From the NCBI GenBank assembly GCA_965237855.1, contig CBDEGK010000003.1, forward strand, positions 124,001 through 188,000: a DNA stretch of 64,000 nt. Reading direction: 5' to 3'. This stretch comes from CBDEGK01 sp965237855. GTDB taxonomy: Bacteria; Pseudomonadota; Gammaproteobacteria; Pseudomonadales; Halieaceae. The translations under genes were made by a program, and so were the position numbers. The notes under the pieces are model-generated. The model was not told the DNA's origin. It did no database searches and saw nothing but the letters and a program-made list of their open reading frames with translations. Positions 31,906 through 39,590 of the stretch are shown here, piece by piece; position 1 is the stretch's first letter, and every line of letters begins with the position of its first letter.

Positions 31906-34725
31906 TCAGCGCCGTACCCGTGATCGAGCCGCTGCCGTGCCTGCCGGCAGCGTGGAGTTGTAGGCGGTCGGGTCACTGTCCACGTCAGCAATCGCTTGCA
32001 CCACTGCTGCCGCCGTACCATCAATACCCGTCAAGGCCGAACCATCGATCGTACCCGTGCCATTATCCGTTTCAATTGCCGTGATATCCGTAGCGGCTGC
32101 TGTACCGGCATCTGCCGTAGCGTTGATATTGGCAGCAGTCGTTATTCCAGCCGCGCCCAGGGCGGTGGCAATATCAGCGGCAGACCCGGTAATAGTCGTT
32201 AAAGAGGTGGCATCAAGGGCCGCAGCAATTGAATATCCATCCAATGAATTCAATGTCGAGGCTGCCAACGTGGTGTCATTAATAGCGAGTGTACCGGCGC
32301 CTGTTACATCACCAGTCAGTGCATCAAGCACTGCCGCCGGGCCAGTCAGGGTATTACCCGTGGTAATCTCCGCGTCGGTAACACCCCCTGCATTGGCGGT
32401 AATAGTGATATTAGCGGTGACAACCACGGCACCTGTAGCGGCATCCCACTCCCCCACAGTGGTCACTTCACTGCCGTCAGAAGCAGTAAAGTTCAGCGTC
32501 GTCATGTCAGCAATACCGGCATAGGTATTGCCAACGAGATCTTCAATCGCGGTTGCGTCAATCGTAATGTGATAATCGACAAGTTCACCCAGGCTAGCTG
32601 TTGGGTTAATCGTCAGTGTGGCGCCACTAACACTCAGCAAAATGCTGGTAGCAGCATCAAACACCTCAAAGTTACCAACACCGGTTTCGACAATCGTGAT
32701 GTTGCCTGTGCCCAGCGCAATATCTTCATCGAAGGTGATGGTCAAGTCATTGGCCAATGGGAAGGTAGCCGCGTCATCAGCAGGCGACGACGAGCTCTGC
32801 ATTGGATCGATCGTATCAACTGCAGAGTTGTTGGTAATTGACGTGACCGTTTGATCCTTCGCAGCCTTGACGGGGCCTACGATTGAGTCAATAGTCCCAT
32901 TCGCCGCAGTGTAAATAATACTGTCGACAACTGAGGTACGTTCAATCGCAGTATCCATCGGTAGTGTCACCACACTGCCAGCGACCGTGGCGGTAGTGAA
33001 TGACGCGCCTACGCTGTCAACCGTGACTACCCAATCGGCGTCTTCCAGAATCGAGGTTGAGACATCCTGACTGTAGGTCAACTCGATATCGCCGGCTGCG
33101 TTCACTACAGCAGTGTTAATAGTAGGCTTGGGTGGCGGATCAGGCGGCGCAGGTGCGGGCTCGGGCTCTGGTGTGGGTTCTGGTGTGGGCTCTGGCGTCG
33201 GTTCTGGTGTCGGTTCTGGTGTCGGCTCCGGGGTGGGTTCGGGTGTGGGTTCGGGTGTTGGCACAACCTGCCCGATATCATCCGCGGCGGCATCAACCAA
33301 CTGCTCAAGCACGATAGGATTGGTAACCGCCTCCACCACCAACGGATCTATTTCACCGGCAGCGGCTCCGCTTTCCACGTTATCTTCAAGATCTTCAGCG
33401 ACCACTTGCACCTGCGCCAGCTCGGTCAATGCATCTTCCGCGCTGACAGATGTGGTTACCGCATCATCAGCCCGTGCGTTCAACACGGTAGTGGTAGTTG
33501 CCACGTCATTAGCGACAGCCGCCACATTGGCAAGTACTCCAGTATCCGTGGTGGATTCTGTCGCGGCGGCGTTAATAACCCTCTCCACGGTAGCCGCCGA
33601 GGTCAGGTCAACTGGTTCAGTCGCAGTGTCGTCGGTGATCAGATCCACCAGGGCGTCAAAGGCAGCATCGCCACCCTTTTCCTCGGTGATGGTGGCACCA
33701 GCACCTTCCAGGGTAGCGCCAGTCTGGCTGACAATATTGCTCACCTGAACCGCAGCCACCTGCACATCCAGGGCTGTGTCTATCTCAGCCTGTGTGGCAT
33801 CGGGATCGACAGACGCGGCCGCCGGGTCAAAAGTTAACAGGTCAACCGAGTCATCAATGCCCAGGTTCTCGCTAACCACATCAGCAGCAGCAGCAGGCGA
33901 AATATTCTCTTGCTCGGCCACTTTTTGTACCAGGGTGGTCAGCGGGTTAACAACCTCGGAGCCGGCTGGAGCCGTATACATGCCCTCAAAGGGCTGCTGG
34001 GTTGCGATATCGGTACCGCCGAAGGCGACAATCGTGCCCGCAGTGGTGTCCACACCTTCCGGGAACACGAAATTACCTTCGGCATCGGTGATCACAGAGG
34101 CTTCATTCGCGCCCTGCACCCCGTCACCATCGACGTCAATAAACACGGTGGCACCGGATATGTAACCATCATGCACTACCCCTGCCAGCCCCTCTCCCCC
34201 GAGGTTGGCGGCAACGCTGGCGGAAACGGCGGCAGTCGCGGTGGTGACCGAGGCATCGGTCTCATCAACCCCGGCCAACAACGCCTGTGCGGTGGGAATA
34301 TCGAACTCGCCATAGAGACCATCACTACTCTCAACTTCGTCGGTGTAGGCATTCGCCACCGCAATCTTGTTACCCAGGATCGTGATATCGTCATTCTGGG
34401 CGCCATTGGCAATATCCAGGGCAATGCTGGCCAGCGAGGCCGCACCACTGCTGAGCAAATCCGTGTAAAAGGCCAGCCCTTCCGGGTCCGCATCGCGGTT
34501 GAACATTTGCTGGTACAGACCATCAATCAGCGCTTCATCGGACAGCCCGCCAAAACTGTCGGTGAACTCCTCCGACTCACCGAACGCCTCCAGCGCCTGG
34601 TCGACGTTGTTGGTGTCCGAGAAGTAATCGGTCCAGAAATCTACGCCATCGGGATCACCCGGACGGCCATAGTAGGATACAAACAGTTGCTGGACCTGGT
34701 TCATCAATTCTTCTGGACTGGACAT
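31906..34725 (-). CDS. DUF4214-containing surface/secreted repeat protein, N-terminal part (frameshifted at 3' end)
   Basis: 939 residues ending in an out-of-frame ARSRVRR. Residues about 1-130 are DUF4214-like (VQQLFVSYYGRPGDPDGVDF, YQQMFNRDADPEGLAFYTDL), common in type I-secreted and S-layer-like proteins. About 180-290 is a carboxypeptidase-regulatory-like fold (GATVFIDVDGDGVQGANEAS, DAEGNFVFPEG). A PTPE repeat linker lies at about 470-505. About 510-720 holds Ig-like/SbsA-type domains (LTITFDEDIALGTGNITIVE, NPTASLGELVDYHITIDATA). The rest is Thr/Ser/Ala-rich repeats. No Sec signal is present, fitting type I export by the PrtD protein at 20.2 kb. AAAGGA precedes the ATG at 34725. It may be an adhesin or S-layer-like protein. 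Confidence 0.8.
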   Translation of the reverse strand: MSSPEELMNQVQQLFVSYYGRPGDPDGVDFWTDYFSDTNNVDQALEAFGESEEFTDSFGGLSDEALIDGLYQQMFNRDADPEGLAFYTDLLSSGAASLASIALDIANGAQNDDITILGNKIAVANAYTDEVESSDGLYGEFDIPTAQALLAGVDETDASVTTATAAVSASVAANLGGEGLAGVVHDGYISGATVFIDVDGDGVQGANEASVITDAEGNFVFPEGVDTTAGTIVAFGGTDIATQQPFEGMYTAPAGSEVVNPLTTLVQKVAEQENISPAAAADVVSENLGIDDSVDLLTFDPAAASVDPDATQAEIDTALDVQVAAVQVSNIVSQTGATLEGAGATITEEKGGDAAFDALVDLITDDTATEPVDLTSAATVERVINAAATESTTDTGVLANVAAVANDVATTTTVLNARADDAVTTSVSAEDALTELAQVQVVAEDLEDNVESGAAAGEIDPLVVEAVTNPIVLEQLVDAAADDIGQVVPTPEPTPEPTPEPTPEPTPEPTPEPTPEPTPEPEPAPAPPDPPPKPTINTAVVNAAGDIELTYSQDVSTSILEDADWVVTVDSVGASFTTATVAGSVVTLPMDTAIERTSVVDSIIYTAANGTIDSIVGPVKAAKDQTVTSITNNSAVDTIDPMQSSSSPADDAATFPLANDLTITFDEDIALGTGNITIVETGVGNFEVFDAATSILLSVSGATLTINPTASLGELVDYHITIDATAIEDLVGNTYAGIADMTTLNFTASDGSEVTTVGEWDAATGAVVVTANITITANAGGVTDAEITTGNTLTGPAAVLDALTGDVTGAGTLAINDTTLAASTLNSLDGYSIAAALDATSLTTITGSAADIATALGAAGITTAANINATADAGTAAATDITAIETDNGTGTIDGSALTGIDGTAAAVVQAIADVDSDPTAYNSTLPAGTAAARSRVRR
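31913..31935. other. 40-bp microhomology deletion causing a frameshift
   Basis: The unit starting at 31906 is 125 bp instead of 165 bp. Compared with the variant unit at 30916, exactly 40 bp are missing between two GCCGCTGCC copies (a 9-bp microhomology), and 40 is not a multiple of three. The N-terminal frame then ends within a few codons. Confidence 0.8.
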
Positions 34726-34755
34726 GGGGCATTTCCTTTTGCAATGTTTACAAAA

Positions 34756-34767
34756 TAGCTATAGCTA
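34756..34767. promoter_or_regulatory. Perfect palindrome upstream of the repeat-protein gene
   Basis: TAGCTATAGCTA is a 12-bp perfect palindrome about 31 bp upstream of the start codon at 34725. It could be an operator, but no regulator is identified and chance occurrence in an AT-rich leader is possible. Confidence 0.25.
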
Positions 34768-34945
34768 ACCATTACCACACTGACAGGTCAGGAGGCAAGA
34801 GGGCGATAGTAGTATTTATTAGTACAGAGAGGTACAGCAGGGGTGTCAAGGGTAAAAAAGTCAGATGTGTACAATAACACTTCATTGTGTGCGGTAGTGC
34901 CCAAATATTGAACAAAAACGGTCTGAACTATTCCAACTGAGACAA

Positions 34946-35533
34946 CTAACCCATCAAATGCCCCAGTTTACCGGCCTTGGTGGCTAAATAATGCTGGTTG
35001 TGAGGATTGTGGGGGGTTTCATGGGCCAGGCGTTCCGTGACGGCGATGCCCTGCTCTTCCAGCGCCTGTACCTTGCGCGGGTTGTTGGTCATCAAGCGCA
35101 CGCTGTGAATACCGGCGTGATCGAGCATGCCTTTGCACATGGAGTAGTCGCGCATGTCGGCCCCGAAACCCAGGGCCTCGTTGGCTTCGACCGTGTCGGC
35201 GCCGGCGTCTTGCAGCTTGTAGGCCTTTATCTTGTTGAGTAGGCCAATGCCGCGGCCTTCTTGGCGCAGATAGAGAAGTGCACCGCGACCCTCTTTGGCG
35301 ATGGCTTGTAGAGCCGCTTGTAACTGTTCCCCGCAGTCACAGCGCAGGGAAAACAGGGCATCGCCAGTCAGGCATTCGGAATGCACCCGCGCTAGCACGG
35401 CCCGGCCATCGCCGATGTCGCCGAAGGTGAGCAGCACGTGCTCTTTGTCATTGTCGATATCTTCGAAGCCGTGCATATCGAACTCGCCCCACTGGGTGGG
35501 CAGGCGGGAAGACTCTACGTAGTTAATACTCAC
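34946..35533 (-). CDS. ribA: GTP cyclohydrolase II
   Basis: A 195-residue enzyme that opens GTP to the first riboflavin intermediate. The Zn site is in HSECLTGDALFSLRCDCGEQ, the catalytic YLRQEGRGIGLLNKI motif follows, and LMTNNPRKVQAL with the C-terminal substrate contacts is intact. It is a stand-alone gene, consistent with the separate ribB-type protein at 38.5 kb having a degenerate cyclohydrolase half. It lies between the accessory island and the thiL-nusB-rib operon, the position ribA holds in Pseudomonas-type genomes as I recall them. Confidence 0.95.
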   Translation of the reverse strand: MSINYVESSRLPTQWGEFDMHGFEDIDNDKEHVLLTFGDIGDGRAVLARVHSECLTGDALFSLRCDCGEQLQAALQAIAKEGRGALLYLRQEGRGIGLLNKIKAYKLQDAGADTVEANEALGFGADMRDYSMCKGMLDHAGIHSVRLMTNNPRKVQALEEQGIAVTERLAHETPHNPHNQHYLATKAGKLGHLMG

Positions 35534-35596
35534 AAAAGGACGAATTCATAAGGGGCGGGGGCGGATTGTAGCAGGCCGCCGGCGCGTTTAAAATCG

Positions 35597-36235
35597 CTAG
35601 AACTTACGTATCAGCATCAGCACGCCGTCTTTTTCCTGCATCTCCACGTGTTGCAGGTAGCTCATGCCCAGCAATACCGTCTCTGGGTAGGCCCCCTCCA
35701 GCACACTGGCCTGCACATTGTTCACGGTGATATCGCCGACGCTGACCTCGTTGAGCACAATGCTGTAGGCGGTGGCCACCCCGGAGGCGGTTTGCACCTC
35801 GGTCGGTATGCCCTTTGTGTAATTGATGCCGAGGCGAATGGCGGCGCGTGAACTCAGGGCGACAATATTGGCGCCGGTGTCGACCAGCACCTGGGTAGCG
35901 CGGCCGTTTATCTGGGCGTTGGTGATGTATTGGTGCTGGTCATTGCGGCGCAGGCGCACGGTTTTTTGCGGCGGCTTTTTATAGCTGGCGGCAATATGGC
36001 GAGACACGGTAACCGTCTGGCGTTCGCCGTCGATTTCAACGATGGCTTTTTTTGCGTCCGCCTCGATCACCGTGACGCCTTGCCAGGTGGCGCCCTCCCT
36101 CACTAGCTTTTGCTCACCGTCTTTGTCGAGCAGCACGGCGCCTTTAAACAGGCCCTGAACTACCAGGTCGTCAGCACTGGTGAAGGCTGCGCTAAGCAGG
36201 GTAAAAACTAGCAGTAAGTTCCATATAAGACGCAT
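35597..36235 (-). CDS. Clan AA retropepsin-like aspartic protease, exported
   Basis: A 212-residue protein with an N-terminal signal peptide (MRLIWNLLLVFTLLSAAFTSA). The C-terminal half is a single retropepsin domain of the TIGR02281 type: VLVDTGANIVALSSRAA contains the catalytic Asp-Thr-Gly, and ETVLLGMSYLQHVEM is the conserved end. The middle (residues about 25-100) is an SH3-like or unclassified region. It is expected in the periplasm or anchored at the membrane as a dimeric protease. It sits alone 63 bp upstream of ribA on the same strand. Confidence 0.85.
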   Translation of the reverse strand: MRLIWNLLLVFTLLSAAFTSADDLVVQGLFKGAVLLDKDGEQKLVREGATWQGVTVIEADAKKAIVEIDGERQTVTVSRHIAASYKKPPQKTVRLRRNDQHQYITNAQINGRATQVLVDTGANIVALSSRAAIRLGINYTKGIPTEVQTASGVATAYSIVLNEVSVGDITVNNVQASVLEGAYPETVLLGMSYLQHVEMQEKDGVLMLIRKF

Positions 36236-36335
36236 GGAGGGGGCCTTTGGGGGTTATGGGAAGCTTAGCGCAGATTGGCCCACATGGGTGAAATATAGAC
36301 CAGCAGGCAACCGGGAAGTGCCGTAAAATCAAAGT

Positions 36336-36521
36336 ATGGCTGAGATTATGGGCGGGGCGTTTCTGATCAACGTAGAGGCATTGGTCAACAAGGACTACCT
36401 TGATGCCCGGCTTGATGCGCTCGAAGCGCACATGGAGGCAAAGTTCAACACTATCTATTGGATGATGGGAATGGGCTTTACTGTACTGGTGATCCCACAA
36501 TTACAAGCCTGGTTCAGCTAG
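36336..36521 (+). CDS. Small coiled-coil plus membrane-helix protein (DUF1640-like)
   Basis: A 61-residue protein. KDYLDARLDALEAHMEAKF is a short amphipathic coiled coil, followed by one hydrophobic helix (IYWMMGMGFTVLVIPQLQAW). This pattern matches short C-terminal-anchored proteins related to DUF1640/CCDC90-like small proteins, whose function is unknown. The N-terminal part typical of longer relatives is missing, so it may be a shortened copy. Its end overlaps the convergent thiL gene by 8 bp. Confidence 0.55.
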   Translation: MAEIMGGAFLINVEALVNKDYLDARLDALEAHMEAKFNTIYWMMGMGFTVLVIPQLQAWFS

Positions 36522-37404
36522 CAAAATGCTTCCAACCCTCCCCGCCCTCTGATTCACCCTCAACGACTTCACCGATACACACGCAGCCTGCCGGTACTTT
36601 GTCTGCGTTGTTTGCTGATACCGTAAACAACAATTCGTAATCATCACCGCCGGTGAGCGCCCACTGCTTTGCCTGGCTTTGATTTTTGATCGTTTGCAGT
36701 GCCGGAGACAGCGGAACGTTTGATTCATCGATGTCGAGCTTCACCCCACTGGCCTTGCCAATGTGATGGGCATCGGCGAGCAGTCCGTCGGAAATATCAA
36801 TGGCCGCACTGGCAATGTCGAGCAACTGCAGGCCCAGCTCGATCCGGGGCGCGGGACGATAGAAGCGCATTAGTAAATATTCTTTGTGTTCGCGTGCGCC
36901 GGGCCAGTCACCGTTCATCACCGTGAGCGCCGCGGCGGCATCACCCAGCGGACCGCTGACATAAATTTTGTCACCGGGTTTAGCGCCACTACGCGTCAGC
37001 ATGTTGTCTGCGGGGACAGCACCGAACACCTGCACGGTAATGGTGAGTGGGCCCTGGGTGGTATCACCGCCGATGAGTTCCACTTGGTATTGTTCCAGTG
37101 CCTCGCCCAGGCCCAGGCAGAACTGGTGCAACCAGGTCTCATCGCCCGCCGGCAGGGTCAGGGCCAGAGTCGCGGCCAGGGGTTGCGCACCCATGGCGGC
37201 GAGATCACTGAGCGCGGTCACCACGGCGCGGTAACCGATTTGATTAGGCGGTGCATCGCTGTAGAAGTGCGTGTTTTCCACCAGGGTATCGACCGAGGTG
37301 ACCAGGCGCATGCCGGTGGGAATATCGATGAGGGCGCAGTCATCGCCGATTTTGTCTGACAGGGGAGCGAAGTACTTATCGATCAGGGGAAATTCGTCGC
37401 TCAT
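36514..37404 (-). CDS. thiL: Thiamine-monophosphate kinase
   Basis: A 296-residue kinase phosphorylating thiamine monophosphate to the active diphosphate. DKIGDDCALIDIPTGMRLVT, VTALSDLAAMGAQPLAATLA and LIGGDTTQGPLTITVQVFG match the family, as do AIDISDGLLADAHHI and ALTGGDDYELLFTV. Length is normal. It lies 29 bp downstream of nusB in the usual nusB-thiL order. pgpA, which often follows thiL in related genomes, is not here. Confidence 0.94.
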   Translation of the reverse strand: MSDEFPLIDKYFAPLSDKIGDDCALIDIPTGMRLVTSVDTLVENTHFYSDAPPNQIGYRAVVTALSDLAAMGAQPLAATLALTLPAGDETWLHQFCLGLGEALEQYQVELIGGDTTQGPLTITVQVFGAVPADNMLTRSGAKPGDKIYVSGPLGDAAAALTVMNGDWPGAREHKEYLLMRFYRPAPRIELGLQLLDIASAAIDISDGLLADAHHIGKASGVKLDIDESNVPLSPALQTIKNQSQAKQWALTGGDDYELLFTVSANNADKVPAGCVCIGEVVEGESEGGEGWKHFAS

Positions 37405-37433
37405 GGGGGCAGGCTCTTTATTGGCCGCGGCGC

Positions 37434-37895
37434 CTAGCTCGCCGATTCAGCGTCAATCTCCACTTGCCGCAATTGACGGGCGGCTTTGTCGAGTACACCG
37501 TTGATGAACTTGTGGCTGTCCTGGGCGCCGAATTTTTTGGCCAGGGTCACCGCTTCATTAATCACCACTTTGTAGGGCACGTCGATGCGCTCCATCAATT
37601 CGAAGGTGGCAATGCGCAGCAGGGCTCGCTCTACCGGGCCCAACTCGTCCAACTCGCGTTGTACCATAAAAGGTGCGTAGAGGGCTTCTATCTCATCCAG
37701 CCTGGCTGGCACCTCGTGCACCAGGACGTGAAAATAATCGCCATCAACCTTGTTGAAGTCGTACTCGTCCCGAAACTCCGCCTCAATATCGGCCAGGGTG
37801 GCCTCTGCCATGTGCCACTGATAGAGCGCCTGCATGGCGTAGTGGCGGGCCTTGTGGCGTTTGGCCGCCAGCGGGTTGTGTTTGGTTTCTGCCAC
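37434..37895 (-). CDS. nusB: Transcription antitermination factor NusB
   Basis: About 153 residues from a GTG at 37895; the frame is open further upstream but overlaps ribH. AKRHKARHYAMQALYQWHMA opens the all-helical NusB fold, and ELDELGPVERALLRIATFEL, VPYKVVINEAVTLAKKFG and HKFINGVLDKAARQLR are conserved RNA- and NusE-contact regions. NusB with S10 binds boxA to allow antitermination of rRNA operons. It is coupled to ribH, as is common. A TTG at 37904 is an alternative start. Confidence 0.92.
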   Translation of the reverse strand: MAETKHNPLAAKRHKARHYAMQALYQWHMAEATLADIEAEFRDEYDFNKVDGDYFHVLVHEVPARLDEIEALYAPFMVQRELDELGPVERALLRIATFELMERIDVPYKVVINEAVTLAKKFGAQDSHKFINGVLDKAARQLRQVEIDAESAS

Positions 37896-37908
37896 CTTCT
37901 TCAAACGC

Positions 37909-38376
37909 TCAGATTTGCGGTAACAGGCTGACCATTTCCAGGGCGGACAAGGCAGCTTCTTCACCCTTGTTACCCGCCTTGGTGCCGGAACGCTCGATGG
38001 CTTGTTCAATGGTGTCGACGGTGAGAACCCCGAAGGCCACCGGCAAGCCAGTTTCGTTAATGACCTGGCTCAGGCCTTTGACGCATTCGCCGGCCACGTA
38101 TTCGAAATGCGGGGTGCCGCCGCGGATAACGGCGCCGAGGGCGATCACCGCATCGTAGTTACCGGAAGCGGCGGCCTTTTTGCACACCAGCGGGATTTCA
38201 AAGGCGCCTGGGGCGTAGATGACCGTGATGTTGTCATCGCTGACGCCGTGACGGCGCAGGGTATCGATGGCACCCTCTTTCAGGTGCTCCACCACGAAGC
38301 TGTTCCAGCGGCCGACCACCAGGGCGTATTTGCCGGCGGATTCGGTGAAGTTGCCTTCTATCGTTTTGATGGTCAT
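37909..38376 (-). CDS. ribH: 6,7-dimethyl-8-ribityllumazine synthase
   Basis: A 155-residue lumazine synthase, which condenses the pyrimidine intermediate with 3,4-dihydroxy-2-butanone 4-phosphate. VVGRWNSFVVEHLKEGAIDT, VIYAPGAFEIPLVCKKAA, GAVIRGGTPHFEYVAGECVK and VAFGVLTVDTIEQAIERSGT are the family blocks, with the catalytic His in HFEYV. It assembles into capsid-like or pentameric complexes. It sits between ribB and nusB, separated from ribB by a REP-like element. Confidence 0.95.
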   Translation of the reverse strand: MTIKTIEGNFTESAGKYALVVGRWNSFVVEHLKEGAIDTLRRHGVSDDNITVIYAPGAFEIPLVCKKAAASGNYDAVIALGAVIRGGTPHFEYVAGECVKGLSQVINETGLPVAFGVLTVDTIEQAIERSGTKAGNKGEEAALSALEMVSLLPQI

Positions 38377-38398
38377 TACACAGTCCTTAGTTTTCTAA

Positions 38399-38457
38399 GG
38401 GGTCAGAGGAGTGTGGATAACTTGAAAAGCAAAGTTATCCACATCACCTCCGACCCC
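38399..38457. repeat. REP-like hairpin element, copy 4
   Basis: Imperfect 24-bp inverted arms: GGGGTCAGAGGAG with TGTGGATAAC on the left and GTTATCCACATCACC with TCCGACCCC on the right, around a short TTGAAAAGCAAA loop. Both arms contain the 9-mer TTATCCACA (38412-38420 and 38435-38443). Nearly the same sequence occurs at 61159-61215. It fills the ribB-ribH gap and could act as an mRNA-stabilising hairpin. Confidence 0.85.
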
Positions 38458-38465
38458 GGCGCCTG

Positions 38466-39578
38466 TCAGGGGGCCACGTATTCGATTACTTCGAGATCAA
38501 ATCCCGAAATCGCATTGTACTTGATCGGCGCACCCATCAGGCGGATCTTGCCGACGCCCAGGTCGCGCAGTATTTGTGAGCCCAGGCCCACGGTCATATA
38601 GGTGTCGGGATTCTCGCCGCCCACCTGTTGGATATCGGCATTGCCCAGCGCAATATCCACGCTATGCAGCAGCTGATCGGTGTTCTCCTTGCGGGCCAGT
38701 AAGACCACCACGCCGTGGTCGGCATCGCTCACTGCTTGTAAGCACTTACTTATGTTCCAGCTCTTTCGTTCCGGTGCCTCGGCACTGAGCATGTCGCGCA
38801 CTGCCGCCTGCACGTGCACCCGGACCAGGGTGGGCTGGTCGGCACTGATCTCGCCTTGAAACAGGGCCAGGTGCACGTCGCCGGCATTCTGGTCGCGGTA
38901 GGCGGCCAATTGGAATTCGCCGTAGTGAGTTTGAATCGTGCCTTCCCTCACCTTGCGAATAGTGCGCTCGCTCACCACCCGAAAATGAATCAGGTCGGCG
39001 ATGGAGCCAATCTTGAGATTGTGCTGCTGGGCAAATGCCACCAACTCACTGCCGTTGGCCAGGGTGCCATCTTCGGTGAGGATATCGGTCATCATCGCCG
39101 CCGGTTGCAGACCCGCCAGGCGCGCATAATCGGAGGCCGCTTCGGTGTGACCGGCGCGGGTCAGTACCCCACCGGGCATCGAGGTGAGCGGGAAAATATG
39201 GCCGGGCTGGACAATGTCTTCGGCGATAGTGGTGGGGCTGACCGCCACCTGGATGGTGCGGGCGCGGTCAGCGGCGGAAATGCCGGTGGAGATGCCCTCG
39301 CGGGCTTCGATGCTCACCGTGAAATTGGATTTTTCGCCCGAGGGGTCATCGGCCATCGGTGGCAGGCCCAGCAATCGGCAGCGCTCTTCGGTCAAGGCTA
39401 AACACACCAACCCTTTGGCCTGGCGCGCCATGAAATTCACATCATCGGCTTCAACGTGTTCGGCGGCCATCATCACCACCCCTTCGTTGTGGCCTTTTTC
39501 TTCATCGTCATCCACTAGCACCACCATGCGGCCCTGGCGCACGTCGGCAATGATTTGATCGGTGGTGTTAAGTTCCAT
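38466..39578 (-). CDS. ribB: 3,4-dihydroxy-2-butanone 4-phosphate synthase with degenerate GTP cyclohydrolase II domain
   Basis: A 370-residue RibBA-type protein. The N-terminal 200 residues are a complete DHBP synthase: VVLVDDDEEKGHNEGVVMMA, GLVCLALTEERCRLLGLPPM, GISAADRARTI and RAGHTEAASDYARLAGLQPA. The C-terminal half has the cyclohydrolase II fold, but the Cys-rich Zn motif is replaced (VHVQAAVRDMLSAEAPERKS), so it cannot be an active cyclohydrolase; ribA at 35 kb supplies that step. This split is known in several gammaproteobacteria. It lies in the rib operon between ribE and ribH. Confidence 0.93.
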   Translation of the reverse strand: MELNTTDQIIADVRQGRMVVLVDDDEEKGHNEGVVMMAAEHVEADDVNFMARQAKGLVCLALTEERCRLLGLPPMADDPSGEKSNFTVSIEAREGISTGISAADRARTIQVAVSPTTIAEDIVQPGHIFPLTSMPGGVLTRAGHTEAASDYARLAGLQPAAMMTDILTEDGTLANGSELVAFAQQHNLKIGSIADLIHFRVVSERTIRKVREGTIQTHYGEFQLAAYRDQNAGDVHLALFQGEISADQPTLVRVHVQAAVRDMLSAEAPERKSWNISKCLQAVSDADHGVVVLLARKENTDQLLHSVDIALGNADIQQVGGENPDTYMTVGLGSQILRDLGVGKIRLMGAPIKYNAISGFDLEVIEYVAP

Positions 39579-39590
39579 TACTTGAATCCA

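Larger units (their letters stand above)
30396..32047. repeat. Tandem 165-bp repeat array with a 660-bp higher-order period
   Basis: Units begin at 30421, 30586, 30751, 30916, 31081, 31246, 31411, 31576, 31741 and 31906, each 165 bp except the last (125 bp). The unit at 30421 is identical to that at 31081 over its length and the neighbours correspond likewise, so a four-unit, 660-bp block is duplicated. The unit at 30916 is a diverged variant (AAAVVQAIADVDSDPTHFN). Near-identity implies recent amplification or a collapsed assembly. Confidence 0.9.

Noticed and set aside
30320..31963. A 547-codon plus-strand open frame rich in Arg/Cys across the repeat array
   Set aside because: It is the antisense shadow of the 165-bp repeats; 165 is divisible by three, so any stop-free frame in one unit stays open in all. 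The minus-strand reading has the domain context and start.
33113..33748. Gly/Ser/Val-rich plus-strand open frame
   Set aside because: It is the complement of the PTPE linker and neighbouring domains of the minus-strand repeat protein.
39579..39590. FMN riboswitch ahead of ribB
   Set aside because: Only 12 bp separate ribE and ribB, and no RFN-type fold is visible upstream.
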